This document shows positions 10,961 to 21,816 of a stretch of DNA of 64,000 nt, piece by piece. The DNA comes from Gymnothorax reevesii. Lineage: Eukaryota > Chordata > Actinopteri > Anguilliformes > Muraenidae. The DNA is taken from positions 126,234,947-126,298,946 of the forward strand of contig CM056573.1 of assembly GCA_029721435.1 (NCBI GenBank), in the 5' to 3' direction. The notes beneath the pieces were generated by a model. The model was not told the DNA's origin. It worked only from the letters and a program-made list of their open reading frames with translations, and did no database searches. Made by a program: the position numbers and the translations under genes. Within the stretch, counting starts at the first letter, position 1; the number at the start of each line of letters is the position of its first letter.

Positions 10961-12549
10961 TCAACCCCACAAAGGTGTTGTGCCCATTTTTAATCGTGGA
11001 ACCTTTAATATTTCAAATTACACATGAAAAGTATGGGGAGATTAAGGTTACATCTTTAAGGTAAGTGCATTTAAACAGTGTGGAGTTTCCCTTCTGTTGG
11101 AAGAAGAAGCCGTTGTGTACAGTGATAGTCTAGCCTGTCAGCTACTTCGCTTACGACGTTTCAGCTAAAATAGCGGGATCCAGTGGGTGTTGCTGTTAAA
11201 CGCCTCCTAGCTTGCTAACGAGCATTTTCATGACAAACTACCAATATTCGGCCAGATGTATATATTGAGGGAGTGAGCAAGCTAGTTGCCCACCTATGTA
11301 AAGCTGATAGTTGTCTTGATTACAGTGCTCGGTAGTTTTCCGAATTAAATTATCTCGCTAGTTCGCTACGTCAGCTAACGTTAGCAAGAGAGCCAAACTG
11401 TCGCACTATGTGCCACAGAGTCGCTATGTTACTAACTAACTAACTCTACTCTAAAGATAGTTGTGGTTTCAATTCAGACATGCTTTCGTATCTTATCATA
11501 TTTTAATATTTCTCTTCACTAGCTGGGAAGCTAATGACAAAGTTTAAGGGGCTGGTCTGCAAGTTCGGGCTAACGTTAGCTAATGCCATGACCTTTCGAT
11601 TTACTTTTGTCACTAACCGTTTAATTTGCGTGATATTTGAAACTGTTTAGAATAAGAACTTATAGTGGATCACTCATTAGTATTACTCATCAGTAAATCC
11701 GTGACCATAATCAGTAACCAACCAAGTAGTTGATACACCCACACGAGCAGTTGATTTGATTAATATTTGATCAGGTGATTTAATCAGTATTTGTTCAGTT
11801 TATTTTACTTGATTTAATCAATATATTTTATTGGAAACATAGTCCGTTGATTCATTTACATAGCTATTTGTATCCTATTTTCTAAAATTTTCTTTCTTTT
11901 TTTATGGGAATAATACCTCCATGTGCCACCAGTATTTTTTCAGATTATACCTTAGAGCACATGCAAACCAATAGGGGAAGGGAAAGATATGAGATAACTA
12001 GTGTAATGTGACTGGAAGGAGGTTTTTCATAAATGGCCATTTGGAACAAGTGGTGTAGTGCTCCTTGGAAGGACTATTCTTCGGGTTTGGGTCATTGTGC
12101 CATGCAAAGCTGGAAAAAAGTCTGATAATTTTTGGAAGATTCTGCCCCCCTCCAATTATTTGAAGACGGGGGGACCTCAAAAACATTAACATTCAAATTA
12201 TACCGGTAGCATGTAAGTAGCTAAACAGACTAACAAGGAATTAACTAAATGACAGAGCTGTATTGCTACAAATCCAGACCAAAAGGTGCGAATGTCCTCT
12301 CTTACTGGGAACCGACCTGGTGATGTGGTGGTATAAAACAATGAATTGGTGCCCCTTACACTCAGTCTTTTGTTCAGGCTGCTTCCAAGCATATTTTTCG
12401 AACTGGTTGACTGACATATTGCCTTTGTGGTTTTTGCCTGGCTTGAAGGGGCTTATATGTCCTCTTCCTGTTTCTGAATCTGTAGTGTGTTGGCTTCGGA
12501 AAAGCAAGTCACCAAGCTTTCACTGTTCTGTCTCTGTTTCTGGTCCCAG
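10961..12549 (+). promoter_or_regulatory. Probable TAF12 promoter and 5' untranslated region
   Basis: No coding exon is recognisable. CpG dinucleotides are locally more frequent at about 11090-11420 than in the surrounding AT-rich DNA, and a consensus-like donor (CTTTAAG followed by GTAAGTG) lies at 11060/11061. Either could mark a noncoding first exon of TAF12, whose first coding exon has an acceptor at 12548-12549. No TATA box or start site could be fixed. Confidence 0.35.
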
Positions 12550-12815
12550 CTGATCGGACTTTGGTCCCCCTTTGCGCCCCCCCTCTCGCTCGAGAAGGAA
12601 GCTCGAGGTCCTCTTGAGGCCACCGCTGTGAGGACTGGGCCCCGTGGAGTATGACCCAGTACCAGTCGCCTCCCAGCAGCATCATTAACCTGTCCACCTT
12701 CTCCAGCTCTGCATCTCCCCTGTCTGCTAGCATGGCTAACAGTGCCGCCGCCACCCCAGCTAAGGTGCTGGGGACCCCTGGCCCCCCTGGCCGAATCAGC
12801 CCCGAGGGGACACAG
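12550..12815 (+). CDS. taf12: taf12 first coding exon
   Basis: The acceptor TTTCTGGTCCCAG ends at 12549. The exon carries about 100 bp of 5' UTR, then 55 codons from the ATG at 12651. It ends in phase 0 at CACAG/GTATGG. Confidence 0.88.
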
Positions 12816-15800
12816 GTATGGCCCCCAGATCTGTTCCCTGTGCTCCTAAGTATTCTCCATGCACTCATATCTCTTCAATTCTCCCTGTGTCCCTCAGTAT
12901 TCTCTCTGAACCTTCAGTTCTCCTCATAAACAGCTCCATACATCGTCAATCCCTACAAATTTGTCTTGCCCCTTTTCCCAGTAAATTTCTGTCCTGCACC
13001 CCAGACTCCCTTTTGCACACAAAGAAAGATTGACGCCGTCTTCATTTGGGGTATCTTACTGAAGCGGTTCTTGGTAAACTTCTGGCTATTTAAGCATACA
13101 ACCTCAGCTTTCTAGTACTTCAGTTGTATCTTGAGATTTGCGCCTGCTGCCCCTGTTTTATTTTTTAACAAAAATAATGTTTAAAAATGAATTGGGTGCT
13201 TGTGGTGACATCACTTACGGTGTAGTGTGTGAGATCAGTTATGATGTCATCAATGATGTCATTGCTCATGCCTGCAGGTGCTCAGTAAGAAGAAGCTGCA
13301 GGATCTGGTGCGAGAGATTGACCCAAACGAGCAGCTGGATGAGGATGTGGAGGAGGTAGGTCCCAGCGGCCAGAGGTTCGAGTCTGAGTGTGAATCCTGC
13401 GGCGTATCTGTGGCTGGTGCTGATCCAACCCTGTGCCTGGAGATCAGATCAGTTCAGGGTTATATATGGTAGGCTTTCCATGGATGTTCGTTCTCAATGG
13501 CTCTTTGTAATTTGGCAGGACGGTAGCGTTTGGCTTAAATCCCAGAAATATCAGCTCCTAACATTTCACTCGAAACCTAACCATACAAACGCAGTACAAT
13601 AATTGCAGATCACATTCAGCTGCTAATTTGTGGAATCGAGTATGTCAAATTTTGTTTGGAGGAAAGACTTTCAGAGTGGCACATCTGCAGGAGTCGGGCA
13701 GCCCCGCTCTCGCTGTTGAGTGAGCTGCGCTTTGTTGGGGTTTGAATGAGAAGCTATGGGACTGTAGATCTCCTGGAGTAGGGTTTGGCCGTCCTGCGGT
13801 AGCTGCTTTAAGTTTGGAGTGAAAACCTCCAGGATTGCTGGAGTCGGGTTGGGCAGCCTTGTTTAAAGCACCTTCATGTTAATATCTCTCTGTGTATTTG
13901 TTTTAAAATTCACCCTTTCCTGACGTCACCAAAGCTGCTGCACTTCTTTTCTGCAATCTCCTTGTGTCAGGCATCCCCCCCCCCCATTTGCTATATGTTA
14001 CTGGGTTGGAACTGCCAGTGTAGATGATGGTTTGAAGTACCTAATTCTGAGATGTTGACTGCCTGTAAGAGCAACTCCAAGGCTGGTGTAAAATGAGTTG
14101 GTTTGGCGTGTTTCAGGCAAATGGAACCCGAATCTCATCTTTCCATCTCAAAGTGTATAGGATGCGTGTTTAGATCAACGTGCTTTCCTACCAGTGACAT
14201 TTGAATAGTACCCCAAAATTTCACATTTTATTTTTTTTTATACATGCACACCGTGTTCTCACCAGCGTATTTCAGCTTAACTGGCTATTACGCTGTTACC
14301 AGAAAAAATACGCCGTCTTGGCCCGCTACGCTGTCTTTCAAGCTGAGTGCTTGCAAAGTTTGAAACATTTTCCAGTAAAATGTATGCAAATTTTCATTTA
14401 AAAAAAACTTGTTTCTCTACTGTCGCTGGGTTGCTATGACGAACACCGCAGACGATTCCCGCAAATTGGCTATGTCAGAGAGCAGGTCAAAAACGAAAGT
14501 TCGCTATTCTGTCAGTAACATAAGGGGGTAGGGGACATGTTTAGAGTGATTTTATGTTTTATTGCTTGCGGTTTAATTGGACACTATGCATTCGTTTTAA
14601 CTAAAAAAATTGTGCCGTGCGGAAAAAGCACTTTCTGGGCTGAGTGCTGGTGGCGCATTCCGAGTGCTGGTGGCGCATTCCGAGTGCTGGTGGCGCATTC
14701 CGAGTGCTGGTGGCGCATTCCGAGTGCTGGTGGCGCATTCCGAGTGCTGGTGGTGCATTCCGAGTGTTGGTCGCCACCAACCAGCATCAGCAGCAGGGTT
14801 CTAGCTAGACCAATTTTAGAACTGGAAATTTTAGAAGTTGCGAAACGTAGTGAGCGAAGCCCTTGGGGTTTCACCCTTAAAGTGGGCCCAGGAAGCTGTA
14901 ATTTCAATTCAATTTTAGCCCCATTTGATGGCATTATTTATTCACAAATGAGTAACATTAGTGAATAAAATTTCATCAAATGTCACAAGTCACATTATCA
15001 TTCGGTCATGTATGATGTCCTGTATTTCAAGTTTCATTAAGTTTTAATTTGTATTATTTTGTATTTGTATAATAGTATACAAACTAAAGATGAATGAAAC
15101 CTGGATTAAAGTCATTGTTATTTGAATTTGATTGTTATTGTTGGCTTAAATGAGAAGTAAAAATATTCTGTGATCGTGAATAAAATAAATAGTAAACAGG
15201 TTTGTCTGTTGTAATCATTACAATTGTCTCAGTTTTATGTCGGTTTTAGGTTACAATTTCAAACAAATGTAAAAAACAAAACTTACCTCAGTTACTACTT
15301 TAGATAAGCCTCACTTTGTTGAACTGCTTGCACAATTTGCAAAACATTGACCGATAATTGCAGAAAGAGGTAATCTCACAGATAAGCCACGGACGTTTAT
15401 CTTTCCATTCTGGGTCAAATTGTGAAGCATGTTTCTGTTTTTTCTGCTTATTAGTCCACGTTTTGGCTCCGGTTCTGGGCCCCGCGGTGCTACTAGTACC
15501 AACGCCCGTACGCACAGCGTTGGCTACTTCTACAACACTGCCATGAGTCTCCTTGTTGCATTCTGCCTCACCGTCTCTGCTCCGCTTTGATCCACTGCTC
15601 ACAGAACTCGCAGCACCACAGAAATCCTGGGTTTTTCACTGTTGAGCCATGTTAAATTTTTCTAATCTCGCAGCAGAAAATGCATTAACAGTTCAGTCAC
15701 TATCTAATCGCCCGGCTAAAATGCACACAATACCTGTCAAAACGTCAGTCAAAACGTGCTTTCAATGACTATTAACCTTTCGCAAAATTTTTTTATAAGC

Positions 15801-18800
15801 TTAACGATACGTGTGAGATGTCATATTTTTGCTAACCTATCCCATAATAATCAAAACAACATCCGGGTTCGTTAAGATGCTTGCTAGACGTTTCATCGCT
15901 ACTTGATGCAAAATAGTGTAGACCATGTGATATCCACGAATGCGTGAGAGGCCAGGTTTGAGGGAATCCCAGAAAGGGATATCCCCATACCATGCATACG
16001 TTATCGTAAAAGACATGACAAGTCCAAATTTCGTTGATCAGTGGCTGATTTGATGCTACGAAAAATGATTAAATATCATTTTAATTCTTTAATAATTTGT
16101 TGAAATTGCAACATAATGGAAAACTACGACTCTGAAGGCTTGAATTACAATCAAATGTTTACATTTTCAACAACATGTCAGTTTATTTTTGGAAAATACA
16201 TGCTGGGCGGCACAGCTAATTTTTCATCTGAGTGCCGGGCGGATATTTGCGGTACCGGGCGGTGCCCACCGTAGCTAGAACACTGATCAGCAGAATCCTG
16301 CCTGAATTAGCATAACCCCTGAGTTTACATCAGAACCAACGCCTTTGCAAGTTAACCTTTAGCTACAGTTGTCCCAGGTATTATTTCAAGAGATTGAGCA
16401 TGCAAGATTTGTATTCTAGGTGAGTATATATATATATATCCTTAAACTGAGCCATCTAGTCTGTCAAATAGGCCTCAAAAAACCATAAATTGCCAGAGCT
16501 TCCCCCGCTCCCCCACCAAGGCTCTGCCCCGGCAGGTTTGGGTCATGTCCCACCCCACTACACGGCCAAAAATTTCTGGTGAGAACCGTGGCACTGTGTA
16601 GATTTTGAGAGATGGGATATTTTGCAAAGAAATATGGATATTTTCATCAAGCCTTTTTTTACTTCGGTCTTTTTCTTTACTTGATGCAGTTATCTAGCTT
16701 AATGATGTAATCCTGTCTAACTAAACTGGGTCTAGGATTACTGGGTTAACTGGATAAATGAACTGAGAAGAACCAGGAGTGTGTTGTATCTCAGTAAGTG
16801 TAAATTCTTCTCTCACATTGTTCCGCACACAGATGCTGCTGCAGATTGCAGATGATTTCATAGAGAGCGTGGTGACTGCTGCGTGCCAGCTCGCGCGCCA
16901 TCGCAAGTCCAACACGTTAGAGGTGAAGGACGTCCAGCTGCATCTTGGTGAGTCGGTCACAAAATATTTTTGGGATTTATTATTTATTTATTTTTTGGCA
17001 CTGCTGACTTTCCGTAGCCGGCCATTTGGTTAAAGGACAACATTCAGTGCCGCAGCACTGTCGTCTTCGTGTGGGACAGCTAGGAAGTTTCTCCCACCAT
17101 GGGATCCCTCGCCAGATTTTCAGCGGCTTTTTCTCTGTTCAAATCGCTCTTTGTTTGTTGTCCGTCCGTTAACAATTCTTATCACCGTTATAAGAAAACT
17201 ACTTGGTGAATCTTCTACAAATTCTGCATTCAGGTCTATAGTTGTGCTCCATGTAATTGACCGATCCAAAGCCCCGCCCACTTTTGGCTACGTCACAATG
17301 GGGCAAGCGGGGGTCTGACGGAACCTCGGACAACTTTCACCTCAGGCAGCCGTCAAGCCAGGCATTTTGGGTTTCGATGGTAAAACGATGTAACATGTAA
17401 CGGACATTTGATATGCCGCCCGTATTAAAGGCGTGTTTTTTTTTTATTTTTTAATTTTTTTTATTTCCATTTCCAAAACCATAATAACCTTTTAAATTTA
17501 TTCCTAAACTTATTTTAAATAAGATCTGAAACAGTTGTGAAATTAGTGTCTTTTTCATTGGTGATAAATCTCTCAAGATAATTACAATTTGCGACACAAG
17601 AATATTACAGAAGGCTCTTTTATCAAACAAACCTACACGGTTGTATTCTCATGCATTTTGCAGCAATATTCATTTGAAGGGCTGTAATATGTTCCATGCC
17701 AGCTAGTTAATTAGCCGTCCCATTGACTTGAATAGACCGCTGACAAACAACAAACGCTAGCGATTGATAACAGTCACCAGCGAGCTACCTTGGTACCCTT
17801 GCCGTCGCAGGGACTGCGCTAACTGGGCAGTTATTAAAATTAACAAGGTGGCTAACAAGCTAGCTGCTTGTAACTGGCATTCAACGACAATACTTCATAC
17901 CTGCATAATATTTAAAACAGTGGACAAGTCGCTTTGTCTGTTTATGCAGAGCTTAAAAAGACAGGGAGGGGAGAAAGGCTTGGCTATTAGCTAGAAATCA
18001 AGAGAAAAAAAGTTTTCTCTGTCCCTTCGATCTGTGCTGTGCAGTGATCATTTATGAGAGCAGTATTTCAGCAGGACAGGGGCAAAGATGAAGCTGAGGA
18101 AAGGAGTAGGCAGAGTTAACTAATGCTTCCTTTTAACAATGTTGGCATTAGCCATATGATTCAATATGAACAATTAGGTTGACGGCAAATATGCTCAACC
18201 AGGGTACAATGAAGTGAGGAAGCCAGAGAGTAATTTGATAACGTACACGGACATTCATCGACGTATCTCATGACGGGGAAAACTTATTAGAGGGTCATCA
18301 AAAGCCTTGGTCATGTTAACTTCACCTCAACAGTAACAGTGGGAGGCGGGGCTTGGGATTGGTCAATTGTTTGCCTCTCGTTTCTCCAGGCCACCTTCCT
18401 GAATTTTGGATTTAGGCTTAGTATCCCTGTCTCTGTAAAACTGCATGATATATCTCTATCAAATGTTGTATTCTGGTTCCCTCTAAGGGGTAACAGTCCG
18501 CCATGTAGTTTTTAACCTTGTGATAATCGCTGCCAGGTTGCAGTATTACTTTAATTTATTGGGCCTTCACCTGTTAAACTGCTGATGGTATCTTTGTCAA
18601 ATTTGTTATGCAGGTTCCATCTAGGATTTATTTTTATGTCTATAATTTTAATTAATTCTCACATTCAAAACGGCCACAATTTCCATCTTGAATTTTTGAT
18701 ATTAAGTTTTTTGTTACTATTCTCGGGAATCTTACACGAGGTGTCTTCCTCCAGTATTGTGCAAACAGGTTCCCTCGAGTGCAGTTCTGTACGATGTGAT

Positions 18801-21800
18801 TTTTGACCTCAGTTGATAGAAATTCCTTCTTGACTCAGAATATTCGTAGGGCTGTGACTATATGCACATTTTCTCACTGCAGTGAAAAGGCAACGTATCC
18901 CTGCTGTTTAGTGGTTTCACTGGTAATGCCCCCCCGCCCCTCAAAAAAAAAAGAATTAAAATAAGTAAAGATGATAGTAAATATAATTCTGTATTTTTTT
19001 TTTTTCTTGGACTTCACAAACCATTTATTCTATTTAAGAAAATGTATACAAGCAAAATAGGGTGAACTGCGAACTTTGCTGCGCAAAAAACTAAACCAAA
19101 GGGAAAGGCCGCATGCAGCTTGTAAATGAACGTGGGCAATAGATATAGAATACGTTGTTTGGGTAAAAAGTTACTTCTCCTTTTAATACACATTTTTCTC
19201 GACCAGTACCCGGTAAAGAATTGCAGGATTCATTTACTGAATAATAAATACTAATATCTTGCCAGTGTCTAAGATCTGATAACCTCCTACATTATGACAT
19301 TGTATGGATGGAAATCTGCTGAATAATTAGGCATGAAATTAAATGTTCTCAGAGTTCCATCTACTCGAAAAGCATTTTTTTTGAGTCAGTGTTGAAGGCA
19401 ACTGGCTGTTCGTGGTTTTTTTTTTTTGTTCAAAAAAAAAAAAAAATCAAACTGGGGCATTTTATTATCATTTCGGGAAAGCATTAATGATGACTAAACA
19501 TATTTTTCCTTGTCATCCATCTGGTAACTCTTGCGTTTAGAGAGTCATGCATAGCACAGACTTCCAAATAGGGTTGGGTTCAATTGCTCTTTTCAATTAC
19601 AATTACAGTTATTGTAATCAGATACTTTAATAATTGTAATTTTATTGAATTTATTTTATTGAATTTTTGTATCAAAGTAGTTGTAATTGAACATGCCGTC
19701 CAGAAAGTAATTGTACTTGTAATTGTAATTACAATCAATTGTAATTGAAAAAAGTAATTGAACCCAACCCTGCTTCCAATGGTACGTCCCAGCGGTAAAA
19801 CGAAATCCTGTTGCTCACAATAGTTTGGAATCTGGTTTGGGCACACGACTTAAAAGTGAAAACTTGCTTCTGGGTGTTAGGACTGCAAACTATGGCACTA
19901 TATTGTGAATTGGGAATCTACTCTGTGCAAATGTTCAGTTGTTATCCTGCGTGCTCATTAATCCATGATTTTTTCTACTTCTTCACTAAACGGTCTGTAG
20001 TAAAACCTGAACTGGATTGTGCGATTGAGTCTCTGTTCATCTCCACAGAACGGCAATGGAATATGTGGATCCCTGGGTTCGGCTCGGACGAAATCCGGCC
20101 CTACAAGAAGGCGTGCACTACGGAAGCCCACAAGCAGGCAAGTAATCGGCGTTTCAAACCATCACTGCGAGTGCGTCCAAACGGACTGGTGCTGGTGCGT
20201 GCCATGCATAATAATGCGTGCTGTTGTATTGCATGTGTGTGAATGGTTCAGAAGTCATTGGGTCTCATTCATGAAACGTGAGCAGGACGAATTTGTGTGT
20301 AAACTGTTCACAGATGGAAATTTACATGCATCTCCGCATTCATCAATATTTTAATACCTCCGATCTTTTTGTAGCTACTGACAAAATCTACACATGCTGC
20401 TGACCACGCGTAGTGCTTGTGTAAATTTAAGAATGCACATAAATAATTCTTGTCACTACTGGAAATTACTACTACCTGAAACGGAGGGGACTATGGGATT
20501 GCACTCTGTCAGTCCGTCCGTCCGCCTGTCCCTGTCACACCACTGCTAACAGATGAAAATAAGATGTTTTTTGTTAACATCCCTTCACCCTAAGTTATTC
20601 AAAAAATTCTTTTTTCCTTCTCTCTCTCTTTGTTTGCACCATGACTGACAGGCCTACTGGATGCATCTACACCTCCTTATATGGTGGTCATTGGGAATTC
20701 ATGGGCGGGGATTTATGCTAATAGCTGATTACCGGGAGTGCGCTGTCACTTTACGATGGATTGGCATTCATGATCATACACACGTGTTCACGATCAGATC
20801 AGAGTTTCCCGCGGTGTTCTTGAATCCAGAGTAGATTTTTAGTAACGTAGGCTTTTTCGTGCAAAACTACACACAAATTTACTAACGTTTCATGAATGAG
20901 CCCCATTGTGTATAGTTTATTGTCGTGTGTGTGTGTGTGTGTGAGATGAGTAACAGATAGCAATGGGTGTGTGCACTTGTAGTGTATAGTTTCGTGTACA
21001 CGGTATATAACGTCTTTTATTTGTGTGTGTGTGTGTGTGTGTGTGTGTGGGGTAATGTCTGTGCTGGTGAAAAGTATATGTGTGTGTTATTCATAGTAAT
21101 GTTTCTGTACGTATAACGTACGTAACCTGCAGTAATATACACTGCCTGGCCAAAAAAAAAGTCGGACACTCAAGTATTTAGTTGGAACCCCTGTAGCTTT
21201 GATTACAATGCATATTTGTCTTGTCATTGTTTTGACAACTATATGCAATGCCAGAACATTTCTTTTCGATCAGAAATGCCATGATTTTTGTCCAAGATCT
21301 TGTCTTCTCGACATAATGGTTGAACCACTCGGTGGTCTTGAGTACATCCCAATAACTTTTATTATGTTAAAGGTCAGGACTTAGTGGTGGAAAATTTGTT
21401 TGTGAAAATGATTCCTCATACTTTGTTTTGTCATTCATGGTTTTCTTTGCTAAATACAGGCCAATAACTTGCCCGTTCTGAAGTACTGTAACATCGTTTC
21501 CACCATCAGGGAATGTGTTTTCCGACATGATTTTGTAAGAAATGAATAGCGACACACTACTTCAATCAGGGTTAAAATGATTATTGCCATCTGAAACATA
21601 TTAATAACTGCAATAATGATCCAATTTTATAATTTGTTCATTAACTTCCAAACGGTGACTTTTTTTTTGGCCGGGCAGTGTATTTGAGTCCATTGTGGCG
21701 GGTGTGAGGTACAGTTTGTGTGTGTGATATATGGCCATGTTTATACAGGATGTCTAACACACTCCCCTCTCCTGTTACAGAGGATGGCTCTGATCCGCAA

Positions 21801-21816
21801 AACCACCAAGAAATAA
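12651..21816 (+). CDS. taf12: TAF12, TFIID/SAGA histone-fold subunit (five coding exons)
   Basis: Coding exons at 12651-12815, 13278-13355, 16833-16947, 20049-20137 and 21781-21816 join in frame to 160 residues, against about 161 in human TAF12. The family pairs with TAF4 through an H2B-like histone fold in TFIID and also works in SAGA, in the nucleus. Diagnostic segments are KKKLQDLVREIDPNEQLDED, LLQIADDFIESVVTAACQLA, RHRKSNTLEVKDVQLHLERQ and FGSDEIRPYKKACTTEAHKQ. The histone fold runs from about residue 56 to 130. The Ser/Thr/Pro-rich N-terminus is the variable part and matches the human protein at INLS-F and MANS. Introns are GT-AG except the last, which starts with GC. The ATG at 12651 matches the family's N-terminal length. 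All exons are intact, so the gene looks functional. Confidence 0.96.
13278..13355 (+). CDS. taf12: taf12 exon, start of histone fold
   Basis: 26 codons in phase 0 on both sides, acceptor CCTGCAG and donor GAG/GTAGGT. It encodes the KKKLQDLVREIDPNEQLDED helix, nearly identical to mammalian TAF12. Confidence 0.95.
14643..14785 (+). repeat. 20-bp tandem minisatellite
   Basis: Six copies of a 20-bp unit (AGTGCTGGTGGCGCATTCCG) lie in exact register, five nearly identical and the sixth with one change, followed by a degrading partial copy. Because 20 is not a multiple of three, the open frames across it rotate. It is not coding. It abuts the target duplication of the hAT element at 14786. Confidence 0.95.
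14794..16285 (-). mobile_element. hAT transposon with perfect 8-bp target duplication
   Basis: The ends are CAGGGTTCTAGCTA and, on the complement, CAGTGTTCTAGCTA. The flanks are identical 8-bp duplications, ATCAGCAG at 14786-14793 and 16286-16293. At 1.49 kb it is shorter than a full hAT element. It keeps a minus-strand N-terminal zinc-finger frame but no catalytic or dimerisation domain. It lies in taf12 intron 2. Confidence 0.85.
15300..15602 (-). pseudogene. hAT-type N-terminal zinc-finger fragment
   Basis: A 100-residue frame has a low-complexity basic start and then FDPEWKDKRPWLICE and MFCKLCKQFN. The combination of F-x-P-E-W, PWL and C-x2-C resembles TTF-type/BED-like fingers at the start of hAT transposases and of domesticated relatives such as the ZNF862/KIAA1586 group. 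The expected catalytic region does not follow, so it is a truncated transposase remnant. Confidence 0.6.
16833..16947 (+). CDS. taf12: taf12 exon, core histone fold
   Basis: 115 bp with acceptor CGCACACAG and donor CATCTTG/GTGAGT. It encodes MLLQIADDFIESVVTAACQL followed by the ARHRKSNTLEVKDVQLHL helix, the most conserved part of the TAF12 fold. It ends after the first base of the Glu codon. Confidence 0.95.
17262..18373. repeat. Imperfect inverted repeat in taf12 intron 3
   Basis: The segment GATCCAAAGCCCCGCCCAC at about 17262-17282 is matched in inverted orientation by GTGGGAGGCGGGGCTTGGGA near 18340-18359. This suggests the ends of a decayed DNA transposon of about 1.1 kb. No transposase or clean duplication was found. 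Confidence 0.35.
19569..19772. mobile_element. hAT-type palindromic MITE
   Basis: A 204-bp element with ends AGGGTTGGGTTCAATT (19570-19585) and AATTGAACCCAACCCT (19756-19771). The interior is AT-rich and largely self-complementary (TAATTG/CAATTA words). The flanks CTTCCAAA and CTTCCAAT match at 7 of 8 bases, consistent with an hAT 8-bp duplication. It lies in taf12 intron 3. Confidence 0.75.
20049..20137 (+). CDS. taf12: taf12 exon with GC splice donor
   Basis: 89 bp encoding ERQWNMWIPGFGSDEIRPYK and onward to AHKQ. The donor reads CAG/GCAAGT, a GC-AG intron start. The only nearby GT would shift the frame and remove the conserved ending. Confidence 0.93.
20260..20904. mobile_element. Harbinger-like MITE
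   Basis: The inverted ends GGGTCTCATTCATGAAACG and GGGGCTCATTCATGAAACG (complement of the right end) differ at one base and are flanked by ATT on both sides (20257-20259, 20905-20907). A 3-bp duplication and GGG-type ends suggest the PIF/Harbinger group. There is no coding capacity. It lies in taf12 intron 4. Confidence 0.65.
20923..21056. repeat. (GT)n microsatellite tracts
   Basis: Two GT runs, at about 20925-20944 and 21023-21049, with mixed sequence between them. Confidence 0.9.
21140..21680. mobile_element. Tc1-type MITE
   Basis: 541 bp with ends CACTGCCTGGCCAAAAAAAA and, on the complement, CACTGCCCGGCCAAAAAAAA. A TA dinucleotide flanks each side (21138-21139, 21681-21682). The interior shows no transposase frame. 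It is an internally deleted Tc1/mariner derivative in taf12 intron 4. Confidence 0.85.
21781..21816 (+). CDS. taf12: taf12 terminal coding exon
   Basis: The acceptor CCTGTTACAG precedes RMALIRKTTKK and a TAA stop. This is the canonical TAF12 C-terminus and confirms the upstream GC donor. Confidence 0.94.
   Translation, partial: RMALIRKTTKK

Larger units (their letters stand above)
14246..16596. mobile_element. Older hAT-like element in taf12 intron 2 (candidate)
   Basis: The left end near 14246 contains GTTCTCACCAG, and the complement of the right end reads CAGTGCCACGGTTCTCACCAG, giving similar inverted ends around the younger hAT insertion and the 20-bp minisatellite. No clean 8-bp duplication could be drawn. 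No transposase is readable outside the inner element. Confidence 0.4.

Noticed and set aside
14643..14785. CRISPR-like array
   Set aside because: The units are contiguous 20-bp copies without unique spacers, in a vertebrate intron.
14537..14968. 143-residue frame with CWWRIPSAGGAF repeats
   Set aside because: It crosses the 20-bp minisatellite, the target duplication and the end of the hAT element; no coding logic.
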